Below are positions 10,501 to 22,680 of a DNA stretch of 64,000 nt, piece after piece. This stretch comes from Tanypteryx hageni (Eukaryota; Arthropoda; Insecta; Odonata; Petaluridae): NCBI GenBank assembly GCA_028673005.1, contig CM054118.1, forward strand, positions 2,935,410 to 2,999,409, given 5' to 3'. Made by a program: the position numbers and the translations under genes. The notes under the pieces are model-generated. The model ran no database searches. It was not told the DNA's origin and worked only from the letters and a program-made list of their open reading frames with translations. Within the stretch, counting starts at the first letter, position 1. Each line of letters opens with the position of its first letter.

Positions 10501-10860
10501 TTTTTCCTCTCTCTCTCCCTCCCTCTCTCTCTCCCCCTCTCTCTCCCCCTCTCTCCCCCCTCTCTCCCCCTCTCTCTCCCTCTCTCTCCCTCCCTCTTTC
10601 TCTCTCCCTTTCTCTCCCTCCCTTTCCCTCCCTTTCCCTCCCTCTTTCTCTCTCCCTTTCTCTCCCTCCCTCTCCCTCCCTTTCCCTCCCTCTCTCTCCC
10701 CTCCCTCTCCCTCACTCTCTCCCTCCCTCTACCTCTCTCTCTCCCTCTTTCTCTCTCTCCCTCCTCTCTTTTCCTCTCTCTTTCTCCCTCTCTCTCTCCT
10801 CCTTCCTCTCTCTCCCTCTCTCTCCCTCTCTCTCCCTCACTCCCTCCCTCTCTCTCTCCA
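10501..10860. repeat. polypyrimidine (CT/CCT) low-complexity tract
   Basis: About 360 bases are almost wholly C and T on the plus strand, in interlaced CTCTCTC, CCCTC and TTTCTC units. The long frames crossing it on both strands (S/L/P repeats, or R/E/G repeats on the minus strand) are compositional artefacts. Mirror symmetry within such a tract could permit triplex DNA. Confidence 0.95.
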
Positions 10861-13039
10861 CCAACTCGCATGAGTCCTTTTATTTTGAGACACATGAGGA
10901 AGTTTTCCTTCTGCTTGAAAAAAAATTGGAAACCAGACTTAAAGGGAATGCGGGCCTTCGCTATCTATGCTGAGCTGGAGAAAAGGGGAGAGAGGAAAGA
11001 GGAACAGGAGGCATTGGCAAAGAGGCTCCGGTTCTTTGTTATCGGAGAGGGGCATTTCTCGCTATCTCTATCATTCTCTCCCATATCGGGTGATTCCGCA
11101 ATATACACCTGCACCCTTTCCACAATTCCGTATTTTTTCGATTCCTTCGCAGGATCACCCTTGTGTCATCTTTTTCTCTTCGATCGCTAGCAAGGGTCGT
11201 TCAGGGATATGCTTCCTATTGTAGTTCTCTGCATAATCAGATGATTTTTACTTGCGATTTCGAAAAAATGTTTATTTTTTCTATACCTTCTGTCGCGATT
11301 GTTTAACACATCTATTTCTTTGGTAGATATTGAGTCCAAGAAATAAAAAAATAAAATATTCATTTGAGCAATCGTGTATTTGCAGGCACTATTCATGTAA
11401 TAATAATGGACGCATAAAGTGTAAAAGTTTGGCCAAACCATAAACTTTTAACTGCAATAGTCAGTTCATGAAAGCTAGGTTTTTTTAAATAACTTTTTCT
11501 TTTGTTTGTTTTATTACTGTGGTTCGGAATTAGGTTAATATGGACCAAAGCTTTTATACCAATGTTTAGTTGAACACCCCAGTGTAAAATATTTGTATAA
11601 AGATATTTTATGTTATATTTCTTTTTCATAATTAATTGATATTTTATGAACTGCGGACTTAAATTTCCATAACTTAGATACATGTTTGGTTGTAGCTTTA
11701 AGATTTTATATTCTCTTTATCAAATCATTCATTTTAAGATTATTATGATAGCTCTGCCTGGTCTCACTATCTAGAATTATGCCTTAGCCAATCCAAGGTT
11801 GCCTATGGAATATATTTATAAGCTAAATATATCATTAATCATCTAAATTTCATAAATTTTCTGCGAGTTCTCATAATTCTGGTCGGTGATCAGATTTCAT
11901 TTAAAATATCGACGAAAATTTGTACACAATAAAATAAATGACCCCGAGCTCATTAAAGTTTGAAAGGGTAATATCTATAATACGCATGTAAGATTGGTCC
12001 AAATTCCGCAAAAAAAGAGAAAAACGGGTATCCATTATAATTTCTTCATTCGAAATTCCTATAAAAGTACTTAATTAAACCAACGAGTTCGGCAGAAATT
12101 TCATTTATGTTCCGTAAAAAAACAAAAGATATTACCTTTTTATCTCGGATTCTGCTGTTCCTCGACCCGCCGTTTTACTCACTTATTCTGTTTTACGCCT
12201 CTGTAAATCCTCCTCCTTGCGTCATTTGGACGGCGGTCTCTTCTTCATCCTTCTCCGGCCTCTTCCTTGCTTGCCCGTTGGCCAAACTGCATCTGAGAGT
12301 TATTTTTTATATTGTCGAAAACCCTGGCTCGTTCTCTTCTTTTACTCTTCCGTTCTCCGAATTTCTTCTCCTTTTCCTTAACAAATATCTTGTCCCTCGT
12401 TCAGTTCTCTACTCTCTGCCTGATTCTTCCTATATTCCATATTTTCTTTTCACCATCCCTAAAAAATCTATTTTTTCTGTTCTTTATTACTGGCCACTTC
12501 TTTTTGCCTACCCCTCAGCTTTTTCTGTGGTTGGTTAGATAATTATACTTAACCACTTATTTCTTGATTTGTTTTCAAAACTAAAAAAATATTTGCCGCG
12601 TCAAATATATTTTGATACATTCAAAATCCAAATACACAAGAAATAATAAAATTTCTCACTGAATTCGTGTATAATAGCTTCCTATAATATTTGGCACCTT
12701 AATCACAAATAAACTAAACTAAATTTATGATTTTATTTACTAAGCTATTATATATATGCATATAAACAGACATAATTAGATCAACTATCACTGCCAACAA
12801 AATGATAGGCATAAACAGCAACATGTATTTTTTGCTTGTTTTAAATGCTCATAAATACGACTCTTTATGACTAAAGGTATAGTAGTTTGCTGTATATACT
12901 TAACAAATTGAGACTACATACAAAAAAGAATGTTTAGCTCAGCAGATTGGAATATTAGATATGTATATATCAAATATGATATTCTAGATTCAAATGTTTT
13001 AACTTTTTTCGTACCTTTCTTTGTTCGTTTCTGAATATA
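10861..13039. other. gene-free stretch
   Basis: AT-rich DNA with a second pyrimidine-rich plus-strand block at ~12,100-12,540. The open frames there (up to 143 codons) lack recognisable domains. No repeat partner was found by eye. Confidence 0.5.
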
Positions 13040-13254
13040 GGTAGTCCTCGATTTACATAATAGATGCGTTCCCGAATACCATTGTTTATATTGAAATCGC
13101 GTAAATCAAATCCTATTTCCCCAACCAAAATTCCATGCACAAAATAGCGTTAAAGCTAATCCCGGTGGTGTAAATCGATTTATGTTCCCTATTTTGTCGA
13201 TCGCGTATTAGCAAATCCACGTAAATCGAGCTCACGTGTAAGGAGGACATACTG
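13040..13254. mobile_element. mariner-type MITE, TA target
   Basis: The left end GGTAGTCCTCGATTTACATA and the reverse complement of the right end, CAGTATGTCCTCCTTACACG, are imperfect inverted repeats, each bordered by TA. Internal 'agatgcgttcccgaa', 'gaaatcgcgtaaatc' and 'cgtaaatcgag' blocks are of the kind seen in Tc1/mariner MITEs with 'cctcgatttacg' termini. It is 215 bp and non-coding. Confidence 0.55.
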
Positions 13255-14633
13255 TATATAGATCATTGTATGAAAATGTTTATTCATTTTTGGTGTATTT
13301 TGCATGACATTTTCAAATTGAGATTACCTTTTCGTCTCAGCATCTTCTTAACAGCGTCCAATAATCACCTGTTTATCAAATTTCATTCCTCTCAATATAT
13401 CTTTATTTCATTCACCTCCCATCAAACCTCTCCTGTTTTACTTCGTAGTTCTTTCTATTCCATTTTTCGTTAAATTCAACCCTCTAAAATCCATATTAAT
13501 GCTTTCATCTTCTGATTCTCTCTCTTCCAATCTCTCTTTGTAATTTCCTCACAATTCTTTTCTACGTCCTTTCATCCAGTTTGTTTTACAGTCGTTCACA
13601 CATCTGCGCGGTTCTTTCTCCCAATTCCTTCCTCCGTTCAAATTTCAAAAGTAAACCCTTAAGGAAGCTGAAATAAGTCCGTAGGCAGGCGGAGAACCAT
13701 TTTACTGCTCTTCTCAACGAGCATTCTCTCCCCTTTTTGCCTTCAATTCGTGATATAAGTTCATATTGAAAAGTTGATCTTGTAGAAGTAATAGTTTTTC
13801 TATATTCATTTATAACCTTTGCTTTATTTTTGAAAAAGGTTTGTTATGAAATGTTTTATATTCTGAATTTATGCGAAATGAAACAATGAAAGAACAATGG
13901 TTTGTATTCTTTCTGATATAACACAATAGTAGGTGAAAATTATGAAATACTAAAAGGTTTTAATTAGAGAAATAGAGGTTATATTCTCCATATTTATTTA
14001 GAAGTACTGAATTAGTGGCAAAAGTTACCGTTAGTTGTTGAAGATTTTTTGATCGATAAATTTCATCTAATGTATCAGTATGAGAAATGTATCACGTTAT
14101 AGATGAGAATGATTTTTCTAAAGAATAATTCAGCATTAGTTACAAAGAAATATCGATATGGGTCGAAAAATCCATAATGTATATTTTAAAATTAATCTTG
14201 ATTATTCACGCGCGAATCGCAGACAATTAAGTTGCCCACTTCTTCGATGATATAGCACGCTCAGACGGAGCCCCATTCTTTGTCGCTATGACCTTCCTCC
14301 GCTATGAATTATGTTTTATTGCATTTACTCGGTTTATTTATTTACTCTTCTTTCGAGCCACGGTGTTTTGCTTAGTTCTTAGAGAGTCAATGAGCCCCCG
14401 GGAGTTATGCTATCAGCGCAGCATACTTGCCTTGCAGGCTACATAAGATAAGCCATCTAGGCGCAAAAGCTTTGATAGGGTTTCGTGCGACGTCAGTGGC
14501 GCTTTCCAAAGTCTCATTCTCTCTCTCTCTCCCTCCCTTATAATCTACGAGAAGCTCCTTTATTACGTATAATGATATGAAACTCAAGTGAATGGCGATC
14601 CCCATGTGACGAGAAAAATGATAGTTTCATTTT
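13255..14633. other. gene-free stretch
   Basis: Contains a pyrimidine-rich plus-strand block at ~13,330-13,760 and a short (CT)n run near 14,518-14,535. No coding similarity or repeat was recognised. Confidence 0.5.
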
Positions 14634-15321
14634 ACTTTCTCCATACGTAGTATAGGGGTGTTTTCATGAAAAAAATTGATATCGAGATTTCAACGGAAAT
14701 ACACGTTTTGACGTCCCCTGCAGAGGTTTCGACCATTTTTTCGATGATGTATTTCTGTCTGTATGTGTGTGTGTATTTGACAGTTTTTTTGGTTGCTCTT
14801 TCTCAAAAATTGTTAATCATGTCAACGCGAAATTTTATATTTAAAATTTTTATAAAAATCGCAAGAACTGATTATTTTTTAGTAAAAAATCGGTCAACCG
14901 AAAGTGGGTGTTACTCTTGTCACTTATCCGTTATTTTGATATCTTTGCTTTAATATTTGATGTAGTTTAAAACATACTGGGATAAACATTGTAGAAAATT
15001 TTATTTTCTACAACCTTTGTTCGAAATAGTTTTCCATATAATGCATTGTTTAAGAGATATCGTAAAAATAAATTATTTAGCTGCTGCCACCACGCCACCT
15101 ACCGACGACTATTATTAACAATTGACGCTTAGTTACATCTTAACAACGCTCCTTTGTAGTTTCTTATCTGTTGTAGCTTCGTGGCTATATCCAATATCAG
15201 AAGGCTATGATTTGAGTTTGTCCTTTTTAAAGTATTTAAAATTTTCTCTCAGTTCCTTAAAATATTTATTATCATGTAACCTACTTGGAATTTTTGGAAA
15301 TAATACAAGTATGGAGAAAGT
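14634..15321. mobile_element. MITE, ACTTTCTCCATAC family, both ends present
   Basis: The left end is ACTTTCTCCATACGTAGTAT and the right end AAGTATGGAGAAAGT, giving inverted repeats of about 13 bp. The left ~200 bp are shared with the truncated copy at 486-683. It is 688 bp, and the small frames inside show no transposase similarity. Flanking sequence gives no clear target duplication, so superfamily is open. Confidence 0.6.
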
Positions 15322-16903
15322 CATGTGGTGGCTATAACAGATTATTTATTTAGATTACGTCTAATTAATAATCTGCGTTTAGGATTAATTGCTTTTATTT
15401 TCTCTTTTTCTATCTTTATGGGTCGTATCCATGTAATTACCGTATAATACTTTATTTGTTAGCATTTTCGCAATAATTAATTCTTTGATAATGAGCATTT
15501 ATTTAGCAAGCTACAATAATCATTAATATAATTTCGAAAGATCACTATCGGTAATTGGTAATATTTTATTAACTTTCATTGAAAATATACAGGTAAAAAG
15601 GAAATGTTTGTGGAAGTGATAACATACACTAAAATATAAATTTAGTACTTATCAAAATTTCGTGTGAGTTTTATTGGAATTTTTAAGCTATTGCTCAACC
15701 GATTCATTTTTAGAGAGATCCTAATGGACTAACTAAAGTGATAAGCCAGTTTATTTAATTATAAAGTAAATTATAAAACAAATTCCCTTATTCTTTTAAA
15801 ATATTTACGGATTTTGGATTAAACTAAAATATTTTCCATCGTAATAATGGTTTATATTTGTAATTAAAGAAGGGTATGGTTCTGAGGAAAATCATGTTAT
15901 ATTTTGTAAAACTTGTTAAGTATGAATTAAGTTTTGCAAGAGGTTGATATATAAATCACGTGTGCATCTTTAACTGGTAATTAAAAGTGCTGCTCACGAT
16001 TAAATTGTCCATAACATTTTGTCGAGAAACGTTTCGTTGTGTTTAGGTTAGGATTCTCAGGAAACTTGAACGAAATATAAAATAACTTATTTCCTTAGAT
16101 TGAAATAGCTAGAATAACAATGTCATAAAGGTCTCTAATGAATAAAAACAGGAATAATATTCAACCAAAATTATATTATGAAAAGGAATCGTCTTTTTAA
16201 AGTAAAGCGCTACAAGATTCTTTGAGCGTTTTTCTTCTTCAAAAAAAGAAAGACTTTCCCGCTCTTATAACGACTCCCTGCAAGATCTCACCTCGTTTTG
16301 GATTTTGAGAATTCGTTCCGAGCATACGCATGTTGTCTCGCTCGAAATGAAATGAGAATGAAAAAAAGATTAAAAAGCTGATTATATTACCACAGTTCGT
16401 AGTCGCAATGAAAGAGAGTTACGTTTCTAATGAGGCACAGGAGAGGGGTTGTATTCCACATATTTTTCCGTTCATTTTAAGCGCTCCGACTTCTCAAGTT
16501 CCCTCTCGCGGTGATCTTACTTATTCTTTCCGCGTAAAACCATTCCTCTCACAATCATTTGAAAGAAAATTCGCGACTCTTTCTGTTACGTTTTTTCCGC
16601 GCCTTTCTTCATTTGATGTTTGCTCTGTTTTTCTTTTCGGAAAGCTTTCAAATGTCTTCGGTCGAGAGGATAGATATGATGACATATTTCTTACACTTGG
16701 CTCAGTTTCAGCAAGGTTATGAAGACTTGAGGCGAGGTTTTGAAAAGATGTTATATTATTCTTGTTTGCGATATTTTAATAAAATACGAATGAGAAAAAA
16801 TGTAATTGACGAATATTTCGATAAGAAATATCTCAAATTTCTCAATTCATGACAGAAACGTGAATTATTTGTGAATATTTCTGTTGCTCTAGGAGCGCAG
16901 ATA
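15322..16903. other. gene-free stretch, with left hAT target duplication at its end
   Basis: AT-rich, single-copy-looking sequence; frames of up to 104 codons near 16.4-16.85 kb show no recognisable domain. The last eight bases, CGCAGATA (16,896-16,903), are the left target duplication of the following element. Confidence 0.5.
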
Positions 16904-17618
16904 CAGGGCATCAAACTGGAACCGAACCGAAAACCGAAACCGAAAAAAACCGTTATTCTACCTGGAGTGAAACCAAACCCTAACAGGAAAAAAAATATTT
17001 TACTGAATCCTAACCGAAACGGAAAGCCGGTATTTATTTCGCTCCAATTCTTTGGTTCAGAGAAACCGTGGGAGCGAAAAAAGGGGTTTTTACTTTTGCT
17101 TTAATATGAGTCTTTTTGAAAACCTCACTTTTCAACGCCAAACAAGGCAAAGGCTAATGGTTTTCTTGAGAATACATGCTCCTAAGCCTTTGGAGAGATG
17201 AATCTTTGTGAAGATATTTGTCGGTTCAATGGAAGAATTTTCCATCGGCATCTCAATACATAGAGAGATGGTCAAGTATAGGTCCTGCTGAGGTTTCCCA
17301 GAACCCTGTTAAACGAGATTAGTGGAAAGGAACTTAGTGGTATATTGAAGATAGCCGCTAATCGTCTTGGTACCCTCCCCCTGAGTCTACCCCATGTAGT
17401 GTTCCGGATAAAAATTGTTCACGATTCTTAATTTGGATTTTGCTTAAAGTTGGAGCTTATTGCCCCCATAAACTTCCATTCCTTCTCCATTTGCATTGAA
17501 CCCTTATATTCTGGCAGTCTTTCTTTAACACATATCCAGGAAGGATCGCTCGGGAGTCGTGCTTTTGAGGTATCCTTACCCTTGTTAAATATTACCATAT
17601 ACATATTTGTCGTCCTAA

Positions 17619-20600
17619 CCCTTCCTTGCCAAAGGGGGTTTTTAAATTACCCCACGCACTCTTTTTGTTGCTATTTTACGCTTTTTAAAATACGATGAAA
17701 TAATCCATTGCAATCGTTCAAACACACACTATCCATACTGACGATGAACTTTTCCGTTGTATTTTATGATTTGTTATTTAAAATCTCGCCATACATATTT
17801 TGGGGTAGTTGGGTTGGGTTTGGTTGGCTTGGGTTGGGCTGTTGTGTCACGAATATTAGATGCTCATTTGTCGGCGTTCTCGCTGCATACGTCTTCATTT
17901 ACGCGTTTATACACGTTTGAATAGATGTTAAGTGAGAAAACGGTCAATGGTACATTTTGCAGGAATACTTTTTCTGCCATAGCGAATATTTTTGGCTTCA
18001 TTCATAAGACCGGCTTTGGGGTGGTTTTGACGACTGCTTTTTGACTTGTGAGCATGTGCTATGAATCATTATTCATTTCTGTTAGTAGTTGATATATATC
18101 AATCAGCAATATAACTGTAGCGCCCAGCCTAGGGTCCGAACGCCAATGCTGTTTACCAAGATCCGTCGTAAGCGTCGACCTTAAAAAAAAATATGGCGCT
18201 AAACTAGTGACTTTGTTGCCGATGTCGGCGTGATTATGAGCGATAAAATATCGTATTATCGTATCTGGGCCGTGCTTATCTCCACTGTTGTTGGAGAAAT
18301 ACCCTAACTGGAATACAATTTTGTTTAATTTTACAACTAAAGTAAATCATTGTTTGGTGGAATTTGAGAACCCAATGGGTCACGCACGTGAGATGCCAGA
18401 AGCAAAGCATATCAATTACAGGAGAACATGACGTTATTTTTAGACTATCAGGCGTTTGGGGAAACGTGGAAAGAAAACTTGAGGAGCGAAGAGCGAGTGT
18501 TTTTCCGTTTTTTGGAGAGCCTTTTCTTCACAGGCCATATTGAGATCGCTTGCGTCACTAGTAGTAGAGTGGGCGTCGATCATCAGTCGCCAAAACATCT
18601 TGCACACTGCGTACTATATTGAAATAATATTTCCTCCAATATCGTAGTAACGTAATGACAATGTTTCTATCATAGTTGTCCGTTATATAATTTATATATT
18701 ATTTTGTCAATCAAAATCAATTTATACGTAAATACGTTGAATACCAGGATAGCATCTCGAGGTCTTACAGACGAAGAGATTATATCAACCATTCGGACAC
18801 GAGTGATGATGATGTCTCGCAGCTGGGAGATGAATATGCAACGGTAACTGATGAAGAGGATTTACTGGAAGAAGAGGATGAATGCGTCAACGACATTGAT
18901 TACAAGTCTGGCTCAGAAACTGATGAGCAAGCTTCGGACACTGAGCAAGAACGCTTCATTGCCAAGTCAGGCTTTGTAGGGAATTTCACACTACCTCCTC
19001 GTAGTCGCACAAATATTGTGAATGCAAAACTAGGCCTTAAAAGTAATAGTTCTGGAATAGAAAATCTTAGGGATTCATTCCTGCTATTTCTGAATCCACA
19101 TATACTGGAAATTGTGTGTATTTAGACCAACAAAGAAGCATCTAGAGTTCCTATGCTTCACAATGCCGACCATCCTGATAATACAAAAGAACGGAAAAAT
19201 ATTACAAACATGGAGCTATGCTCATTTCTCGGCATTCTAATAGCAGCCGGAAAACTATACGGACGTAAAAATACGCTACACGATCTATAGAGTCAATGCC
19301 GAGCTTTTCGAGTCCTCTTTTTCTCTGTTGTCATACCCAGAGAACGGTTTAAAAGGATACTGAGATTTATAAGATTTGACGATAAATCTACACGAGCAAA
19401 AAGAAAAGAGGAGTCGACCGACAAATTAGTCGCAGTGAGGGAAGTTTTTGATCTATTGGCCAGAGCTTGCTTAGAAAATTTTTCTCCGTATGTAGATGTA
19501 TGTAGATGCAAGTTTAGCAACATTTCGTGGAAAATACCCACTCCGCGAGTACATAAAATCAAAATCAAAATGCAATAAAAATTTGAGCGTGTGCAGGTGC
19601 TAAAATCGCTTAAATTCTGAATTTACAAGACTATCTGGGAAAAACGGGAAATGTTCGAGAGTTGAAACAAGGAAAGCGCGTCGTTCTTGATATGGTAAAA
19701 CCATATTTTGGGAGTGGTAGATGTATCACCGTGGACAACTTTTTCACATCATCGGCCCTTGCTGAATCCCTTCTTTCACATAACTTGACCCTTCTTGGCA
19801 CAATGAGATTGAACAAAACTGATATACCAAAGAACTTTCTTCCAAATAAGACCAGGGAAGAGTATTCCTCCATATTTGGCTTTACCGAAGATATGAGTTT
19901 GGTATCTAATAAAAAAAACGACAAAGTGTTGTTTTACTAAGCACCAGCATCATGAAGCTCTACTCAGTGATGACAACGTTCAGATGAACCCGGAAATGAT
20001 ACTTGAATATAACAAAACATAGGGCGCCGTTGACACAGGGGACAAAATGACAAGAGAATACAGCTGCGTCCGCGCGACCCGAAGGTGGCCACTCAGACTA
20101 TTTATGGAAAGTGTGCATATGGCAGCGTTGAACGCGTATATTATTTGGATGCACAATCATCCAGGCTGGAATAAAAATTGTACGAGTAGAAGAAAGCTGT
20201 TCCTGCGAGAGCTGAGCATTGCCCTGGCCTAACCTCATATGGAAACATGAAGTGCAATAAAAACTGGTCTCCATTCAGCCGCCAAAGATGCAATGAAAGC
20301 AAGTGATGTTCTTCTTGAAGATTCCACATACTAAGATAAAAAGAAACCTAGAAAATTACTTTCGCCACTTAGGTGTGCCGTCTATCCCAGAGAGGAAGAC
20401 AGAAAAACTAGGTTTGCTTGTGTGAATTGTCAGAAGCCTGTGTGCAAGGTGCATAGAAGGGATATCATTACGGTTAAATGCAATACTTGTACTTAATTCT
20501 AATTAAAGTACATCATACTGTGTAAAGGCTCTTTTCATATCTTAATACTTTCTAGATAAATGCATATTGGAAAATGTAAATCCAAAGATTTCATATCCAG

Positions 20601-20827
20601 TATTGGTTATATTTAAGGAGAGTTTTTGAATGCAATACATATTTTAATTAATAAATAATACCTAAACATTTATTCTGATATGTAAATTTCAATATGAGAT
20701 ATAATTTAGGAAAGAACCTTTCACAACAATCCCACCCAACGCAAATGATAACGGAAAATATCAATGGAGTATTCTTACTACCCCCCTCGGGCAACTAACG
20801 TTGCGGAATACCTTGGGCAAGAAAGGG
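17619..20827 (+). mobile_element. piggyBac-type transposon, decayed
   Basis: The right end reads CTTGGGCAAGAAAGGG followed by TTAA (20,828-20,831). Its reverse complement CCCTTTCTTGCCCAAG matches the left end CCCTTCCTTGCCAAAGGG at 17,619, which is preceded by CTAA, a one-base change from the expected TTAA target. The interval is 3.2 kb and contains a recognisable but broken piggyBac transposase, which supports these boundaries. Confidence 0.75.
18777..20496 (+). pseudogene. piggyBac transposase, inactivated (DDE_Tnp_1_7 family)
   Basis: Reads in order: an acidic N-terminus (DDDVSQLGDE.., EEDLLEEEDECVNDIDY), then ELCSFLGILIAAGKLYG, PRERFKRILRFIRFDD, a gap, VKPYFGSGRCITVDNFFTSS with one catalytic Asp, LLGTMRLNK, EYSSIFGFTEDMSLVS, VRATRRWPLRLFMESVHMAA, and a C-terminal cysteine/histidine cluster (FACVNCQKPVCKVHRRD.., CNTC) like the zinc-binding tail of the family. 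In-frame stops lie at ~19,123 and ~19,287. The segment holding the first catalytic Asp is lost around 19,577-19,640. At the third catalytic position, where family members have Asp (compare NILDIAAYNAF in the copy at 56.6 kb), this copy has His. The gene is dead by several independent criteria. Confidence 0.85.
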
Positions 20828-20955
20828 TTAAGAAAATCTATGTTGTCATATATTGTATGGTACTTATTTGTAATATTAACATCTAAATCTTCTTTAAGCA
20901 ACTCTCTATGAATTTCATTCTACATTAAAATGTGAATCAATATTATTGCACCTAT

Positions 20956-21251
20956 AAAGCGAAGGAAAATCTCTACAGCCAGTCAATTATGATAAAACCC
21001 GGATAAAAGAGCCGGATAAAAAAACCGGATAAAATACCGGATAAAAAACAGCATAAAAAGCCGATACGTATTTCGGTTACGACGTAACCATCACCAAGGG
21101 CTAAAGGGACATGAGAGCGGGCCAATTGGTGGAAGGAAGAGCCCAGTGGCACGCTCTCAAGTGGCGATGAGGGGCTGTACGTATGCATTTATACCTGGTA
21201 GGTGGGCAGGGGGAGGGGAGGGGGACAGACGACCTAGGTGGTGGTGGAAGG
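20956..21251 (-). repeat. left inverted arm (pLTR) of the Penelope-like element
   Basis: Reverse complement of 21,780-22,079. It contains a short tandem of 'ccggataaaa' units at 20,999-21,050. Confidence 0.85.
21071..21098 (-). ncRNA. hammerhead-like motif, degenerate (left arm)
   Basis: On the minus strand: CTTGGTGA, T, GGTTAC-GTC-GTAACC, GAAA. This matches the hammerhead layout CUGANGA - stem II - GAAA with an extra base and an A-to-G change in the first core strand. Stem II is a perfect 6-bp hairpin. Activity is doubtful. Confidence 0.35.
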
Positions 21252-21506
21252 GGCGAGGTCAGTTGAAAAAGAACGCTGTTAATTACCACAAATTCGTTGT
21301 TCATCAATGTATGTAATATTTATGTATATAAAGGCTTTCCGTCGCATCAAGTATTGTATTGGGAACTTGTTTTAGTAGTTTATGATTGTCTATATCTAAA
21401 GGGTGACTGTTTTCAAAAATTTGTTTCGCGACGGCAGAACCACAAATATAATTGATACATTCATATCTCCAAAAATCCTATCAACAAACTTACGACACAA
21501 GTTATA

Positions 21507-21753
21507 GACACTATCAAACTTTGCATTAATACACTGGACAAAAAACAAACCTTCTCTCTGAAGGTAGAAAACCTCACAATCCCAAGAATTTACTGTCTAC
21601 CAAAAATACATAAACCCGGCAACAAAATGAGACCCATAATCTCAGCAATTAACTCACCTACTTATAAACTTGCCAAACGACTCACTCAGGAATTAAAATC
21701 ACAAGGTATTGAAGAGAAGTATGGTATTAAAACACACATAACCTATTAGAACA
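21507..21753 (+). pseudogene. Penelope-like reverse transcriptase fragment
   Basis: An open plus frame of about 80 codons reads IDTIKLCINTLDKKQTF.., then IPRIYCLPKIHKPGNKMRPI, ISAINSPTYKLAKRL and a stop (TAG) near 21,750. The string Y-x-L-P-K-I-H-K-P-G followed by RPI and SPTYKLAK is the signature of the N-terminal RT fingers of Penelope-like elements. The rest of the RT, including the catalytic Asp pair, and the GIY-YIG nuclease are missing, so only a small relic remains between the two inverted arms. Confidence 0.75.
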
Positions 21754-21779
21754 CATCAAAAACAAAATTATATACAACC

Positions 21780-22079
21780 CTTCCTCCACCACCTAGGTCG
21801 TCTATCCCCCTCCCCTCCCCCTGCCCACCTACCAGGTATAAATGCATACGCACAGCCCCTCATCGCCACTTGAGAGCGTGCCACTGGACTCTTCCTTCCA
21901 CCAATTGGCCCGCTCTCATATCCCTTTAGCCCTTGGTGATGGTTACGTCGTAACCGAAATATGTATCGGCATTTTATGCTGTTTATTATCCGGCCTTTTT
22001 TATTTGGTATTTTATCCGGCACTTTTATCCGGGTTTTATCATAATTGACTGGCTGTGGAGATTTGCCTTCGCTTTAAAG
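21780..22079 (+). repeat. right inverted arm (pLTR) of the Penelope-like element
   Basis: Reverse complement of 20,956-21,251. Its outer end reads 'gggttttatcataattgact' then 'ggctgtgg', mirroring the left end. Confidence 0.85.
21932..21958 (+). ncRNA. hammerhead-like motif, degenerate (right arm)
   Basis: Identical to the left-arm motif on the opposite strand: CTTGGTGA-T, hairpin GGTTAC-GTC-GTAACC, then GAAA at 21,955-21,958. Preservation of the same imperfect core in both arms fits copying from one template. Confidence 0.35.
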
Positions 22080-22680
22080 TATCACAGTGGCCAGTGTAGC
22101 TCGCAATTTTATTTATTCAAGTACGTGCATGAGTACTGTTAGAGTATATTCATTATCATAATGAGAGTGTCTGAGTACCTGCTAGGAATATTGGAATTTT
22201 AAAATCAAATAAATTTTGACTTATGAAAGAATAACAACGGTTTTTCGGCAAATTAAAGATTAACATATAAAGAACAATTTTAATTACTTTTATGCGTGCT
22301 AAAAAGGAAATAAATAATTTTTAATTCTTATAGAACAGTAATAGACGGAGTCGTATTAAAAAAGAAGCCGTTTACAAATTGAATAACGAAAAATGTAAGA
22401 AGGGAATGCATACAATATTTTACTGTTCGTTGCGTGGTGGGAGGGGGCGCATTCGATAGTGAAGTTGTATTTGGCTTAAATAAAAAATATCATTAATAAA
22501 TAAAGATTATTTTGCAATTCTCTTGAAATTTTCTCCAAAAAATTCACAGTCGGAGCGAAAAAAATCGGTTCGCACCGGATCAACGGTGATTGCTGGAGCG
22601 AAACCGGAGCCGATCCGAAATTTTTTGTTTCATGAACCAGAACGAAAACCGGAGCAAAAAAATTTCGGTTCGATTCCCTG

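Larger units (their letters stand above)
20956..22079. mobile_element. Penelope-like element with inverted terminal arms
   Basis: Two long arms (20,956-21,251 and 21,780-22,079) are reverse complements of each other at high identity. They run inward from 'aaagcgaagg', 'cagccagtcaattatgataa', 'aacccgg', through 'cggttacgacgtaacc', 'ggccaattggtggaaggaag' and 'acctaggtggtgg'. Between them ~530 bp hold a reverse-transcriptase remnant of the Penelope family. Penelope-like elements often carry flanking 'pLTR' repeats in direct or inverted orientation, so this is read as a deleted element with inverted pLTRs. Both arms carry the same hammerhead-like motif. Confidence 0.7.
16904..22680. mobile_element. 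non-autonomous hAT element carrying nested piggyBac and Penelope-like insertions
   Basis: The left end CAGGGCATCAAACTGGAACC leads into 'gaaccgaaaaccgaaaccg' repeats. The right end reads ..AAATTTCGGTTCGATTCCCTG; its reverse complement starts CAGGGAATCGAACCGAAA. Both are bordered by the identical octamer CGCAGATA (16,896-16,903 and 22,681-22,688), the 8-bp duplication expected of hAT. Removing the piggyBac (17,619-20,827) and the Penelope-like element (20,956-22,079) leaves roughly 1.4 kb without transposase, so the element is non-autonomous and older than both passengers. Confidence 0.8.

Noticed and set aside
10378..11190. Long open frames over the CT tract on both strands
   Set aside because: The translations are pure S/L/P or R/E/G low complexity created by the pyrimidine tract; several frames are open at once.
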